Of a stretch of DNA of 64,000 nucleotides, positions 43,533 through 52,534 are shown one piece after another (position 1 is the first letter of the stretch; each line of letters begins with the position of its first letter). The DNA is from an uncultured Lachnospiraceae bacterium (GTDB lineage Bacteria > Bacillota > Clostridia > Lachnospirales > Lachnospiraceae), in contig CANOEC010000022.1 of assembly GCA_947564735.1 (NCBI GenBank), forward strand, positions 1 to 64,000, written 5' to 3'. The notes below the pieces were generated by a model. It ran no database searches, was not told where the DNA came from, and saw only the letters and a program-made list of their open reading frames with translations. Made by a program: the position numbers and the translations under genes.

Positions 43533-44249
43533 CTACCACTCTAAATCCACTGCGGATATTTTATTGATATTGATATCATTATGGCGCACACCGCCATCCC
43601 GAAGTTTGATTACATGGTCCGCCATATTTTTGATAGCTTCATTATGCGTGACCATAATAACGGTATTGCCATACTTCACATTGATATCTTCGATCAGTTT
43701 TAGGATTTCTTTTGAAGTATTGTAATCCAGCGCACCCGTCGGTTCATCGCACAATAATATGTCGGGATTCTTGACAATTGCCCGCCCAATGGAAACGCGC
43801 TGCTGCTGCCCGCCCGAAAGCTGGTTTGGCAGCTTATGTCTGTGCTCATAGAGCCCAAGCGTATGTAAAAGCTCATCAATATCAAGTGCATCATCCGACA
43901 GATACGCTCCGACCTCAATATTTTCTTTTACATTCAGATTACCAATCAGATTATACATCTGAAAGACATATCCCAGATGTCTTCTGCGATACCGGGTAAG
44001 CTTCTTTTCACTCATATCTTTGAGTTTATCGCCATTGATAGATATGTACCCGGAATCAGCACTGTCTATCCCGCCGATGATATTAAGCAATGTAGATTTT
44101 CCCGAACCGGAAGGTCCGAGAAGTACGCAGAACTCTCCTTTCGCAACGGAAAAATTCATACCTCTAAGCACTTCCTGTCTGGTTTCCCCACTTCCAAACC
44201 CCTTCTTCAAATCTACAATCTCCAAAAATTTCTTTTCTTCCTCCGACAT
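43533..44249 (-). CDS. ABC transporter ATP-binding protein (LolD/MacB type)
   Basis: A 238-aa ATPase with Walker [13 protein letters not shown], signature [15 protein letters not shown], Walker [13 protein letters not shown] and switch VTHNE. It pairs with the FtsX-type permease immediately downstream. The promoter is consensus, with two GTTAG-N6-CTAAC operators and a hairpin in the leader, so the exporter is probably inducible by a TetR-like regulator not found beside it. Confidence 0.95.
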   Translation of the reverse strand: MSEEEKKFLEIVDLKKGFGSGETRQEVLRGMNFSVAKGEFCVLLGPSGSGKSTLLNIIGGIDSADSGYISINGDKLKDMSEKKLTRYRRRHLGYVFQMYNLIGNLNVKENIEVGAYLSDDALDIDELLHTLGLYEHRHKLPNQLSGGQQQRVSIGRAIVKNPDILLCDEPTGALDYNTSKEILKLIEDINVKYGNTVIMVTHNEAIKNMADHVIKLRDGGVRHNDININKISAVDLEW

Positions 44250-44338
44250 GATTTCTCCTTTCTCCCCGCATTCCCTTTCTGTGCATGATTATTTCTCTGT
44301 ATCAGCAGATACAGAGGAAGTATATGATATATCTCTTT

Positions 44339-44356
44339 GGTTAGTCATAGCTAACC
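44339..44356 (-). promoter_or_regulatory. Operator-like palindrome, copy 2
   Basis: GGTTAG, six bases, CTAACC. Same half-sites as the palindrome at 44385-44402, with centres 46 bases apart. Lies in the leader of the ABC exporter. A separate perfect palindrome (CTCTGTATC, four bases, GATACAGAG) is at 44295-44316. Confidence 0.6.
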
Positions 44357-44384
44357 TTTGGGTGCAAAAAAGGCGGCGCCCGAT

Positions 44385-44402
44385 AGTTAGTAGCCGCTAA
44401 CT
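44385..44402 (-). promoter_or_regulatory. Operator-like palindrome, copy 1
   Basis: AGTTAG, six bases, CTAACT, centred about 20 bases downstream of the -10 box of the ABC exporter promoter, at a position suited to repression. Confidence 0.6.
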
Positions 44403-44410
44403 TATTTATG

Positions 44411-44439
44411 AGTATAACTCCATGCGATTTCTTTGTCAA
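44411..44439 (-). promoter_or_regulatory. Consensus promoter of the ABC exporter
   Basis: On the minus strand TTGACA, a 17-base spacer and TATACT, giving a leader of about 155 bases before the ATPase start. Confidence 0.75.
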
Positions 44440-44469
44440 TACTATCAGAAACTATTTCCAAAAAACAGG

Positions 44470-44747
44470 GTAACAGTTCAGCCTTATATGTCCATTGAAC
44501 CATCATACAGCGTCTGATAGAATGTAGTTGTACAAAGGACCGTTGGAAAACGCCGGTACTTAGTGAGGTTATGATTTTCCTGCATACGATTTGACGGTAA
44601 AATCATTTGCAGAGTAGATTATATGCAGGAAAATCACGAACTTAGTACCGATGCGTTTGGAATCGAGCGAAAGCGTGTCCTTTGGATAACTACATGCTGT
44701 CAGACGCGTCCGGATGGTATAACCGACATGAAAGGCTGAACTGATAC
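44470..44747. repeat. Large imperfect inverted repeat (foldback element or structured RNA)
   Basis: Two arms of about 120 bases are complementary with mismatches. Shared blocks, in order from both ends, are CAGTTCAGCCTT, GCGTCTGA, ATGTAGTT, CAAAGGAC, CGGTACT and TGATTTTCCTGCATA, with a 35-base centre. A third copy of the end motif (GGCTGAACT) lies just outside at 44760-44768. No open frame of note. A MITE-type element or non-coding RNA would both fit. It fills most of the space between the ABC exporter promoter and the flavoprotein gene. Confidence 0.75.
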
Positions 44748-44846
44748 AAAAAGCGGAAAGGCTGAACTCCTACAAAAAAGCGCATGGCAGATAACCGGAC
44801 TTACGCAGTTTAGCCACACGCTCTTAAATAGAATATACCTCATCCA

Positions 44847-45464
44847 CTACCGTATAAAGTTCGTCCTCTCAAACGGCTCCCGCTCCGGAAGTCCATACGC
44901 TTCCCGTCCGAGGGCAATGCTCTTCATGAGGAAGGACATATTTCTCGCAAGCGTGCGCATACTCTGCAGCCCTTCCGCATCCTGCACAGCCTCTCCGGGC
45001 GCCATACCGTGCACGCTGTTCCAGTATTGTCCGGACGCCACCGGCATACCACAGATGGTAAAGAACTTATTCAGTTCATCAAAGGTCGCCGACAGTCCGC
45101 CCCGTCGCGCCGCCACCACGCTCGCACCGACTTTCATCGTCTTATCAAAATGGGTGCTGTAGAACAATCTTGTCAGAAATGCAACCAGCGTTGCGTTCGC
45201 AGACGCGTAGTAAACCGGGCTGCCAATCACCAGACCGTCACAGGCTTCAAACTTCGCCGCCGCTTCATTTACCGCATCATCAAACACACATCTGCCTTTC
45301 CCCGCACAGGAGCCACATGCAATACAGCCACGGATATCTTTATTTCCTATGTGAAGAATCTCCGTCTCAATTCCCTCTTTTGCAAAAATCTGCTCCATCT
45401 CATGAAGCGCTATGTAAGTATTTCCATTGGCTCTCGGACTCCCGTTAATCATCAGAACTTTCAT
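44847..45464 (-). CDS. NADPH-dependent FMN reductase-like flavoprotein
   Basis: A 205-aa flavodoxin-fold protein starting MKVLMINGSPRANGNTYIAL (FMN phosphate loop). GCIACGSCAGKGRCVFDD supplies a Cys cluster like that of iron-sulphur flavoproteins and NAD(P)H-quinone/FMN reductases. VIGSPVYYASANATLVAFLT binds the isoalloxazine ring. The substrate could be a quinone, an azo compound or an electron carrier. Single gene between the foldback element and a divergent membrane protein. Confidence 0.88.
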   Translation of the reverse strand: MKVLMINGSPRANGNTYIALHEMEQIFAKEGIETEILHIGNKDIRGCIACGSCAGKGRCVFDDAVNEAAAKFEACDGLVIGSPVYYASANATLVAFLTRLFYSTHFDKTMKVGASVVAARRGGLSATFDELNKFFTICGMPVASGQYWNSVHGMAPGEAVQDAEGLQSMRTLARNMSFLMKSIALGREAYGLPEREPFERTNFIR

Positions 45465-45650
45465 TTGCTATTCCTCTCTTTCTCTCAATTTTCTTTATTT
45501 TATCACATTGTCCTTATCAATTCTATGCTGATGATGTATAATAAGACGCAAGAAAGAACATTTTGCGTCTACACATAAAGAACCTCAATTCTTCATCGGA
45601 AGGAGTTTTCCTATGAAAAAGAAAGACAGAATTTCCCTGAAAAAAACATT

Positions 45651-47093
45651 ATGAAGGCAGCATGGATTCTCTATGCATTCTTAAGTCTTACTGTCACCTT
45701 TATCTTAATTGACAAAATACTCTCCAAGGATTATGCCTCCATATCCCAGTCTGTTTCCTTGGACGAATCATGGGACATCACTGTTGGCGGCGCAACCTAT
45801 CAGAACGTCTCCCTTCCGGATTTTACATTTGGCACTTTAAGCAAAGGTGATAAGATTACCATGCAGTGTACGCTTCCTCCTCACTTGGATTTCGTCGAAG
45901 GTGCGCTTCGCCTGCATATCAAACAGACCGCCGTGAAAATATTTATCAACGAGGAACAGATTTATGAATATGGTCATGACAGAATGGCGCAGAACAAAAC
46001 TGTGGGCAGCGGCTATCTGCTCATCAACCTGCCTAGTAAATATGAAGGGCAGCCCATCAGCCTCGAACTGACCGTATCCGAAAACAAAGCATTCAGCCAG
46101 ATGAGTTCTCTGCGTATTTATGAATGGGAAAATATTTACCGTGCGCTTCTGACTGAAAACAGGATTCCTCTGTTCGTCGGATGCTTCTTGACCGTTTTCG
46201 GACTCGTCACATGCATCATAACCGCTTTTGCCTTGATTTTTTCTATGAGATACCTCAAGATTCTTTGTCTGTCCGTATTTTCAATCTGCATGGGATTATG
46301 GACACTGTGTTATTATAACGTGATTCTGATTTTCTCAATCCCGCTGTACTCCATCTGCCTGCTTGAATACCTCACGCTCTATCTTGCACCGTTTCCACTC
46401 ATCCTCTACCTGAGGGAAGATGTCATGGCACTGAAACAGAAATCGATGCACGCCATTTACCGCATCCTTTTTATCGTTCAGCTCGCCGCTGCCTCCTGCA
46501 TGCTCGGATTACATATGGTGGATCTTGTCCACTGTGCATCAACATTAAAATATATGCAGATTTTGATCGTGTGCAACCTGATTTTTGCAATTATCGTGGA
46601 AATCATCAATCTAAAAGCAAGTCATAATCTCACCCACCGTCTGTTTCTGATTGGTATGTTGATTTTAGCCGGCTGTGTTGCATATGACTTGTTATACTAC
46701 AATATTGACCGGTATTTCGGCAAGTCCATCCTGCCAGTGAAGGGGATTTCCTCCCTCGGACTAGTCGCCTTCATTTTTATACTGTTTGTCACCTTCTATA
46801 TCAGCATCACACAACATATCATGCAGGAAGCGGAACGCAGCTTTCTTATTAAAAGCGCCGGCGAAGTCATTGCCATCTCCGAAACGGCAGACAGCTCTGA
46901 AACAGAGAACATGATCAGACAATTTCAGCAGAATATTGCGCAAAAAAACCAGGAAATACCAGACTTGAACATGTCCATTGCCTGCGGTTATGCATCCTGC
47001 ACTGTCAAGGATTATAATATTGATAAAGTATATCAGCTTGCAGACGACCGCATGTATGAAAATAAAAAGCTGATGAAACAGGCGCACCGATGA
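45651..47093 (+). CDS. Membrane protein with degenerate GGDEF C-terminus
   Basis: A 480-aa protein with one N-terminal helix, an extracellular beta-rich domain (about 30-165), seven helices (about 180-390; 7TM-DISM-like) and a C-terminus that is only the second half of a GGDEF domain: SAGEVIAISETADSSE, then LNMSIACGYASC and ADDRMYENKK. The first 75-80 residues of the cyclase domain are missing and the signature is replaced, so it cannot be an active diguanylate cyclase. Its true start may be the ATG at 45614, with AAGGAG before it, but seven A in a row put that 13-codon frame out of phase; eight would join the two. Otherwise the start at 45651 overlaps the leader stop (ATGA). It is probably a decaying gene. 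Confidence 0.7.
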   Translation: MKAAWILYAFLSLTVTFILIDKILSKDYASISQSVSLDESWDITVGGATYQNVSLPDFTFGTLSKGDKITMQCTLPPHLDFVEGALRLHIKQTAVKIFINEEQIYEYGHDRMAQNKTVGSGYLLINLPSKYEGQPISLELTVSENKAFSQMSSLRIYEWENIYRALLTENRIPLFVGCFLTVFGLVTCIITAFALIFSMRYLKILCLSVFSICMGLWTLCYYNVILIFSIPLYSICLLEYLTLYLAPFPLILYLREDVMALKQKSMHAIYRILFIVQLAAASCMLGLHMVDLVHCASTLKYMQILIVCNLIFAIIVEIINLKASHNLTHRLFLIGMLILAGCVAYDLLYYNIDRYFGKSILPVKGISSLGLVAFIFILFVTFYISITQHIMQEAERSFLIKSAGEVIAISETADSSETENMIRQFQQNIAQKNQEIPDLNMSIACGYASCTVKDYNIDKVYQLADDRMYENKKLMKQAHR

Positions 47094-47152
47094 TTATCTC
47101 TATCGGTACGCCCTATTCTGCTTTTCTGTTCCTTTGTCCCTTTGTTTTTCTG

Positions 47153-47998
47153 TTACGCCCCGCCGACAACAATTTCACCGCGGGAGTGTTCATCATCACG
47201 GATGATTTCACCGACCTCCGGAACCCGAATCCGTCCCAAAGCCGGATTCTTGATGCTCATGACGGGAGTCGTGATAACAGCCTCCACCTCAGATTTCTCA
47301 AAGCATAAGTCTGTATCAATCATCTCACAATCAATCAGTTTCAATCCCTTGCAATAGCACAAAGGCTGTGTGCCGATAATCTTACACCGCTCAAAAGTCA
47401 CATTCTCACAATACCATGCAAGATATTCTCCCTTGACGACACAATCCCGTACCACAACATTCTTGGCATGCCAGAAGGCATCTTTCGTATCGAAGGTACA
47501 ATTCTCAAACACAGCGTCCTCAATGTACTGAAAAGAATATTTTCCCTTCATCCGCACATCCTGAAAGCGGAGTTTGGCAGAGCGCATCATAAAGTACTCG
47601 CTCTCCACCGTGCTGTCCCTCATCCCTACATCCTGCACAGACCAGCCAAATTCCGGGGAAACAATATCACATCCGCTTATCTGCACATGGCTGCATTCCC
47701 GCAGTGCCTTGATTCCATGCATTTTCGTATTTGCGATAACGATATCCGAAGAATACCACAGCGCCGCCCGGCACAATTCGGTCATTTCCGAATCTGCAAT
47801 CTTAAGCGCCCGGTCATGCCAGAACGGATACCGCAGATTAAAAAAGCATCCACACACCCGAATAGCACTGCTCTCTTTCAGCGCGCTCTCACCGTCAGCC
47901 GGACCGTCAAAGCTGCAATCTTCCAACACGACCCCATTACTTGCATACAGCGCGCGCTCCATGTCAAACTTCTCACCTACGATTTTTTTCGTTTCCAT
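47153..47998 (-). CDS. DUF3737 right-handed beta-helix protein
   Basis: A 281-aa protein made of repeated beta-helix rungs (for example VVLEDCSFDG, VQISGCDIVS, AVFENCTFDT, VVVRDCVVKG, VTFERCKIIG, LKLIDCEMID), each with a Cys near the same place. It matches DUF3737, a cytosolic family of unknown function common in Firmicutes. It has no signal peptide. Convergent with the degenerate GGDEF gene. Function cannot be inferred from its position. Confidence 0.88.
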   Translation of the reverse strand: METKKIVGEKFDMERALYASNGVVLEDCSFDGPADGESALKESSAIRVCGCFFNLRYPFWHDRALKIADSEMTELCRAALWYSSDIVIANTKMHGIKALRECSHVQISGCDIVSPEFGWSVQDVGMRDSTVESEYFMMRSAKLRFQDVRMKGKYSFQYIEDAVFENCTFDTKDAFWHAKNVVVRDCVVKGEYLAWYCENVTFERCKIIGTQPLCYCKGLKLIDCEMIDTDLCFEKSEVEAVITTPVMSIKNPALGRIRVPEVGEIIRDDEHSRGEIVVGGA

Positions 47999-48129
47999 AA
48001 TATTTTCCTATCCTTGTCTGACGAACTTTGTCTGTTCCTATGTGATTTCTTTATCATACACTATAGCGCAAGAATATTTTTATTGCAAATGCTTCTATGG
48101 AATAACTTACATGAAATCGCTTTTATGTA

Positions 48130-48513
48130 TTATTCAATCTGGGCAATCAGATTCCAAAAAGGGGACTGTTCGTCCTTTTTCTTCTCCTGTTCATCAAAAA
48201 AACTAATTCTATCGTGATAGTCCGGCACCACCCTCTTAATACAGTTCTTCGCGAGTTGTTCCTGACTCTTGTTCACGCAGATGATATAGACGCCCTCTTT
48301 GCGCTCCGGCAATACATCCGTCCTGTCGTCGGCGCCAGCCAGATTCATCGCCGCAAATCCCAGCATCCCAAGCTTTCTCTTAAATTTTATAAAAAAAGAA
48401 ATTCCTTCTCTGAAGAAAACCTTCTTAATCCTCTCTTTTGTAGCATTATCATATACTTCGCACAGTGCGATTTCATTATTCACTTTTACTTTCGACAATT
48501 TAGATTCTACCAT
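48130..48513 (-). CDS. Hypothetical protein (127 aa)
   Basis: I start this at the ATG at 48513 because GGAGAGG lies before it; the frame extends to 48540. It begins with VESKLSKVKVNNEIALCEVY and has KVFFREGISFFIKFKRKLGM, probably a membrane-associated amphipathic segment, followed by a nucleotide-binding-like patch DRTDVLPERK and an acidic, Lys-rich C-terminus. I do not recognise a family. Isolated between DUF3737 and mnmA. Confidence 0.55.
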   Translation of the reverse strand: MVESKLSKVKVNNEIALCEVYDNATKERIKKVFFREGISFFIKFKRKLGMLGFAAMNLAGADDRTDVLPERKEGVYIICVNKSQEQLAKNCIKRVVPDYHDRISFFDEQEKKKDEQSPFWNLIAQIE

Positions 48514-48640
48514 AATAACCTCTCCTTCCATACAGACCAAAGAGCCACTCCTCAGTAAGCTTATGCTTACAAGTACCTATCCTAGCACAAAGGCTGTGAA
48601 AATGTCGTGAAGGAAATCAGTAGAATTTCTTAAGATTTTC

Positions 48641-49735
48641 TTACGGAAGCTTCGTACCTATAATGCTTCCGCCGCCCAGCACATAACCGTCCTCATAAAA
48701 GACCACTGCCTGCCCCGGCGTGATGGCGCGTACCGGCTTATGGAACGTACATTTAATCATATCCTCTGCCACCTGTTCTATCATACACTGCTCCCCCGCA
48801 TGGGCATAGCGTATCTTTGCCAGAACCTCCCTTTGCCGCGGTAAACTTTCCATCCCCATATAATTGATGTGATTGCAGTACAGTGTATCGCCGAAGACTT
48901 CTTCCGCCTCACCAATCACGACCTCGTCCGTCTCCGGTCTGAGCTGCGTTACAAATACAGGATGTCCCATTGCCAGATTCAATCCCTTACGCTGTCCCAC
49001 CGTGTAATGCGTGATCCCCAGATGCCGTCCCAGTATTTCGCCGTCCTTCGTCACGAAATTCCCTGCTTTGGGGACTCTTTCTCCTGCCGTTTTGTCAATA
49101 AAGGAAGCATAGTCGTGATCGGGTATAAAGCAGATTTCCTGACTATCCGGTTTCTGTGCCACCATAAGCCCCGCTTTCTGTGCAATCTCCCTTATTTCTT
49201 CCTTCGTATACTCTCCCACCGGCATCAGCGTATGGGCAAGCTGTTCCTGTGTCAGACTATATAAGGCGTAGGTCTGGTCCTTCTTTGCCGTCACGGAATT
49301 TCTGACCGCATATCTGCCGTTTTGCAGCTTGGCAATTCTCGCATAGTGTCCCGTAGCAATATAGTCCGCGCCAATTTCCAAGCTGCGTCTAAGCAGGGAC
49401 TCCCACTTCACATAGCGGTTACATGCGATACAAGGATTCGGCGTTCTGCCTGCCAGATATTCTTCTACAAAATAATCTATTACCCTGCACTGAAACTCAT
49501 TCTTGAAATTCATGACATAATAGGGGATATCAAGCGCCTGCGCCACCCGCCCCGCATCCTCCACTGCACCGAGTCCGCAGCATCCGCCATTTTCTTCCTG
49601 CACATCCCTATCCTCGTCCTGCCAGATTTGCATGGTGACGCCAATCACCTCATATCCCTGTTGTTTCAAAAGATACGCCGCAACGGATGAATCCACTCCG
49701 CCGGACATTCCTACTACTACTTTTTTCTTATTCAT
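48641..49735 (-). CDS. mnmA: tRNA 2-thiouridylase MnmA
   Basis: A 364-aa enzyme that adds sulphur to the wobble uridine of Lys, Glu and Gln tRNAs. PP-loop VVVGMSGGVDSSVAA (5-19); catalytic cysteines lie in TPNPCIACNRYVKW (first Cys) and DSQEICFIPD (second). The C-terminus has TPGQAVVFYEDGYVLGGG. I use the ATG at 49735; the frame extends to 49882 without homology. Divergent from the SpoVB-like gene with a 67-base gap. The standard two-cysteine form indicates a persulphide-dependent mechanism. Confidence 0.97.
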   Translation of the reverse strand: MNKKKVVVGMSGGVDSSVAAYLLKQQGYEVIGVTMQIWQDEDRDVQEENGGCCGLGAVEDAGRVAQALDIPYYVMNFKNEFQCRVIDYFVEEYLAGRTPNPCIACNRYVKWESLLRRSLEIGADYIATGHYARIAKLQNGRYAVRNSVTAKKDQTYALYSLTQEQLAHTLMPVGEYTKEEIREIAQKAGLMVAQKPDSQEICFIPDHDYASFIDKTAGERVPKAGNFVTKDGEILGRHLGITHYTVGQRKGLNLAMGHPVFVTQLRPETDEVVIGEAEEVFGDTLYCNHINYMGMESLPRQREVLAKIRYAHAGEQCMIEQVAEDMIKCTFHKPVRAITPGQAVVFYEDGYVLGGGSIIGTKLP

Positions 49736-49802
49736 ATTTCTGTTCTTCCCACTTCCGCTTATGCATAAACTTAAACCATATCCAACATAAAAATGGTGTC
49801 CT

Positions 49803-51242
49803 ATGAAATTACAACAATGGAAAAACCCATTAGTAACCGGAACTGTCATTCTTACTCTGACAGGACTCCTCAGCCGTTTCATCGGCTTTTTCTATCGCAT
49901 CTTTCTATCCAATGTATTCGGCGCCGAAGGCATGGGAATCTATCAGCTCATCTCTCCCGTGCTGGCGCTTTCTTTTGCTTTAACCGTGTCCGGCATTCAG
50001 ACCGCCATCTCAAAATATGTCGCCAGTGAAACAAGCACCCGCAACTATCACACGTCTTTCCGGACATTGTGGGCAGGCTTTCTTCTGGCGATGGCATTAT
50101 CTGTTGCTGTCGCCCTGTTTATTTACCTGTATGCTGACTGGATTGCCGGCACACTTTTGCTTGAAACACGGACTGCGCCGCTTCTGCGTATCATCGCCCT
50201 GTCCATCCCCATGGCGACCGTACACTCCTGTATCAACGGATATTTCTACGGCATCCGCAAGACTGCAATCCCTGCCGTGTCCCAATTGGCGGAACAAATC
50301 TGCCGTGTGGGTTCGGTCTATCTGATCTATCATCTATGCAGACAACATCATAGGACGCCGACAATCAGTTTTGCCGTAGTTGGTCTGGTCATCGGCGAAA
50401 GCGCTTCCATGATCGTCTCAGTCATTGCGATACTCTCTCGCGCCCATCAGGTATTTCCGGCGCGTAATTATCAAACCGCTGCAAAGCAGTTGCAGGCACG
50501 AGGGTCTCACGGTAACAGTTACAGCTTACGCTCTGACAATGGTTGCTCCTCTATGTCCCAAAGTGTAACCGCCGTTTATCGCCGCATTATGGGGCAGCTA
50601 TTACAGCTCGCCGTACCGCTGTCCGCCAACCGCCTGATTATCAATCTGCTGCAGAGCATCGAGGCGATCTATATTCCTAACCGCCTGATGGCTTACGGAC
50701 TAAGCAACGCAGACGCCTTAGGCGTTTACGGCGTTCTGACGGGAATGAGTCTTCCGCTCATCCTGTTTCCTTCCGCCATTACCAACTCCATCTCCGTACT
50801 GCTTCTGCCCATCGTCTCCGAAGCCGACGCCAGTGGTAATACAAGCGCTGTCAGACGCGCCATCATGACCTCCATCCGCTACTGCCTGCTCCTCGGCTTC
50901 GGATGTACCGCTATGTTCCTCCTCTTAGGGCGCACCGCCGGACGCCTCCTCTTCCACTCGGAGCTTGCCGGCAGCTTTATCCTCACGCTCAGCTTTATCT
51001 GTCCTTTCATGTACATTGCAAGCACCTTGAACAGCATACTGAACGGACTTGGCAAAACAGCGCAGACCTTTCTGTTCAGCGTAGTCAGCCTGTTGCTGCG
51101 GCTGCTGTTTGTATTCGTCGCAATTCCCGTCTACGGCATCAAGGGATATCTATGGGGCACTCTTGCCAGCCAGATGCTGCAGACGTTCCTATGCACCGTG
51201 TCCGCGCTGCACATCTCGCACAAGGCGCACAGGACTGCATAG
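49803..51242 (+). CDS. SpoVB-like polysaccharide flippase (MOP superfamily)
   Basis: A 479-aa membrane protein with about 14 predicted helices. It starts GTVILTLTGLLSRFIGFFYR, typical of SpoVB/MurJ-related transporters. Conserved pieces include GAEGMGIYQLISPVLALSFA, YFYGIRKTAIPAVSQLAEQI and FPSAITNSISVLLLPIVSEA. It likely flips lipid-linked cell-wall or spore-cortex precursors. Alone or with SpoIIM it supports a spore-forming host. The gene symbol is not fixed because many Firmicutes have several paralogues. Confidence 0.88.
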   Translation: MKLQQWKNPLVTGTVILTLTGLLSRFIGFFYRIFLSNVFGAEGMGIYQLISPVLALSFALTVSGIQTAISKYVASETSTRNYHTSFRTLWAGFLLAMALSVAVALFIYLYADWIAGTLLLETRTAPLLRIIALSIPMATVHSCINGYFYGIRKTAIPAVSQLAEQICRVGSVYLIYHLCRQHHRTPTISFAVVGLVIGESASMIVSVIAILSRAHQVFPARNYQTAAKQLQARGSHGNSYSLRSDNGCSSMSQSVTAVYRRIMGQLLQLAVPLSANRLIINLLQSIEAIYIPNRLMAYGLSNADALGVYGVLTGMSLPLILFPSAITNSISVLLLPIVSEADASGNTSAVRRAIMTSIRYCLLLGFGCTAMFLLLGRTAGRLLFHSELAGSFILTLSFICPFMYIASTLNSILNGLGKTAQTFLFSVVSLLLRLLFVFVAIPVYGIKGYLWGTLASQMLQTFLCTVSALHISHKAHRTA

Positions 51243-51260
51243 CTTCTATACATATGCTAC

Positions 51261-51289
51261 TTGCGATTCTTAACTTAATATACTATAAT
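51261..51289 (+). promoter_or_regulatory. DAHP synthase promoter
   Basis: TTGCGA, a 17-base spacer and TATAAT, giving a leader of about 95 bases with a small hairpin (CCGCTTT, AAAGCGG). Confidence 0.65.
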
Positions 51290-51386
51290 GTAGGTGTTTT
51301 TGCCAGAGAAATCGCCCGCTTTCTGAAAAAGCGGTTGTGCGTGTTCATGGCATTCCCATAATATACATGTAAGAGGAGTATGAAAA

Positions 51387-52415
51387 ATGTCATTTCATTA
51401 TGTAGCAACATTACCAACGCCGGAAGATATCCGTAAACAGTTTCCAATGCCCGACCATCTTGTGAAACTCAAGAAAGAGCGGGATGCCGAAATCAGCGAT
51501 GTCATCACCGGCAAAAGCAATAAATTTCTGTTAATCATCGGTCCCTGTTCTGCGGACAATGAAGAGGCGGTTTGTGATTATGTAAACCGCCTCTCCCGTA
51601 TCAACGAACAGGTCAAGGATAAACTGATTCTGATTCCCAGAATTTATACAAACAAACCGCGTACCACCGGTGAAGGATATAAAGGTATTGTCAGCCAGCC
51701 GGATCCGGAGAAAAAACCGGATTTTACAAGCGGTCTGATTGCCATGCGCAAAATGCATATCCGCGCCATCGAAGAATCGAAACTGACTGCCGCCGACGAA
51801 ATGCTCTATCCCGATAACTGGGGTTATGTGGAAGACATCCTCTCTTATGTCGCTATCGGCGCGCGTTCCGTGGAAGACCAGCAGCACCGGATGACCGTCA
51901 GCGGCTTCGATGTGGCGGCAGGCATGAAGAATCCCACCAGCGGTACGCTTTCCGTTATGTTAAATTCCATCTATGCGGCGCAGCATCCCCATGATTTTAT
52001 CTACAGAGGTCTTGAAGTACGCACCGACGGCAATCCACTGGCACACGCCGTACTGCGTGGTTCCGTCAACAAACACGGCAGAAGCCTGCCCAACTATCAC
52101 TACGAGGATCTCGCCATGCTCCACTCGCTGTATCAGGAATACGACCTTGTGCATCCGGCATGTATCATCGACGCCAACCACAACAATTCCAATAAACAGT
52201 ATGAACAGCAGGTGCGCATCGTCAAAGAAGTGATGCACAGCAGAAAACTCAACAGCGATATTCACGGCATGGTAAAAGGCGTGATGGTGGAGAGCTATAT
52301 CGAAGAAGGCTGCCAGAAAATCGGCGAAGGCATCTACGGCAAATCCATCACCGACCCGTGTCTCGGCTGGGAAGACACGGAACGGCTCATTTATGATATT
52401 GCGGAATATGAATAG
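51387..52415 (+). CDS. aroF: 3-deoxy-7-phosphoheptulonate synthase (class I)
   Basis: A 342-aa DAHP synthase of the AroF/G/H type, the first step of the shikimate pathway (erythrose 4-phosphate plus phosphoenolpyruvate). LIIGPCSADNEEAV carries a metal Cys (GPCS), and IYTNKPRTTGEGYKG binds PEP. IGARSVEDQQHRMTVSG, NKHGRSLPNYHYED and IIDANHNNSNKQ are typical; metal ligands are the Cys, the His of DANH and the Glu near VMVESYIEEG. It is monocistronic with its own promoter. No allosteric extension beyond the usual N-terminus is visible. Confidence 0.95.
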   Translation: MSFHYVATLPTPEDIRKQFPMPDHLVKLKKERDAEISDVITGKSNKFLLIIGPCSADNEEAVCDYVNRLSRINEQVKDKLILIPRIYTNKPRTTGEGYKGIVSQPDPEKKPDFTSGLIAMRKMHIRAIEESKLTAADEMLYPDNWGYVEDILSYVAIGARSVEDQQHRMTVSGFDVAAGMKNPTSGTLSVMLNSIYAAQHPHDFIYRGLEVRTDGNPLAHAVLRGSVNKHGRSLPNYHYEDLAMLHSLYQEYDLVHPACIIDANHNNSNKQYEQQVRIVKEVMHSRKLNSDIHGMVKGVMVESYIEEGCQKIGEGIYGKSITDPCLGWEDTERLIYDIAEYE

Positions 52416-52443
52416 CCTGTACAGGTTATGATATATTTTCCTC

Positions 52444-52495
52444 TTGACTTTGGTACGAAATCATACTACAATCTCTATTGTACGATTTCGTACCA
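52444..52495 (+). promoter_or_regulatory. marR promoter with overlapping operator
   Basis: The promoter TTGACT-17-TACAAT (52444-52472) sits inside a large inverted repeat: TGGTACGAAATC (52451-52462) and GATTTCGTACCA (52484-52495), with an inner TACAAT/ATTGTA. MarR binding would cover the -10 box and the start site. Confidence 0.75.
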
Positions 52496-52534
52496 TTTTT
52501 ATATGACAGAAAAAACAAACAGAAAGGAACCTAC

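Noticed and set aside
41107-43539. Acidic repeat region read as low-complexity assembly error
   Set aside because: The frame stays open through both repeats and variation between units is irregular, so an artefact is unlikely.
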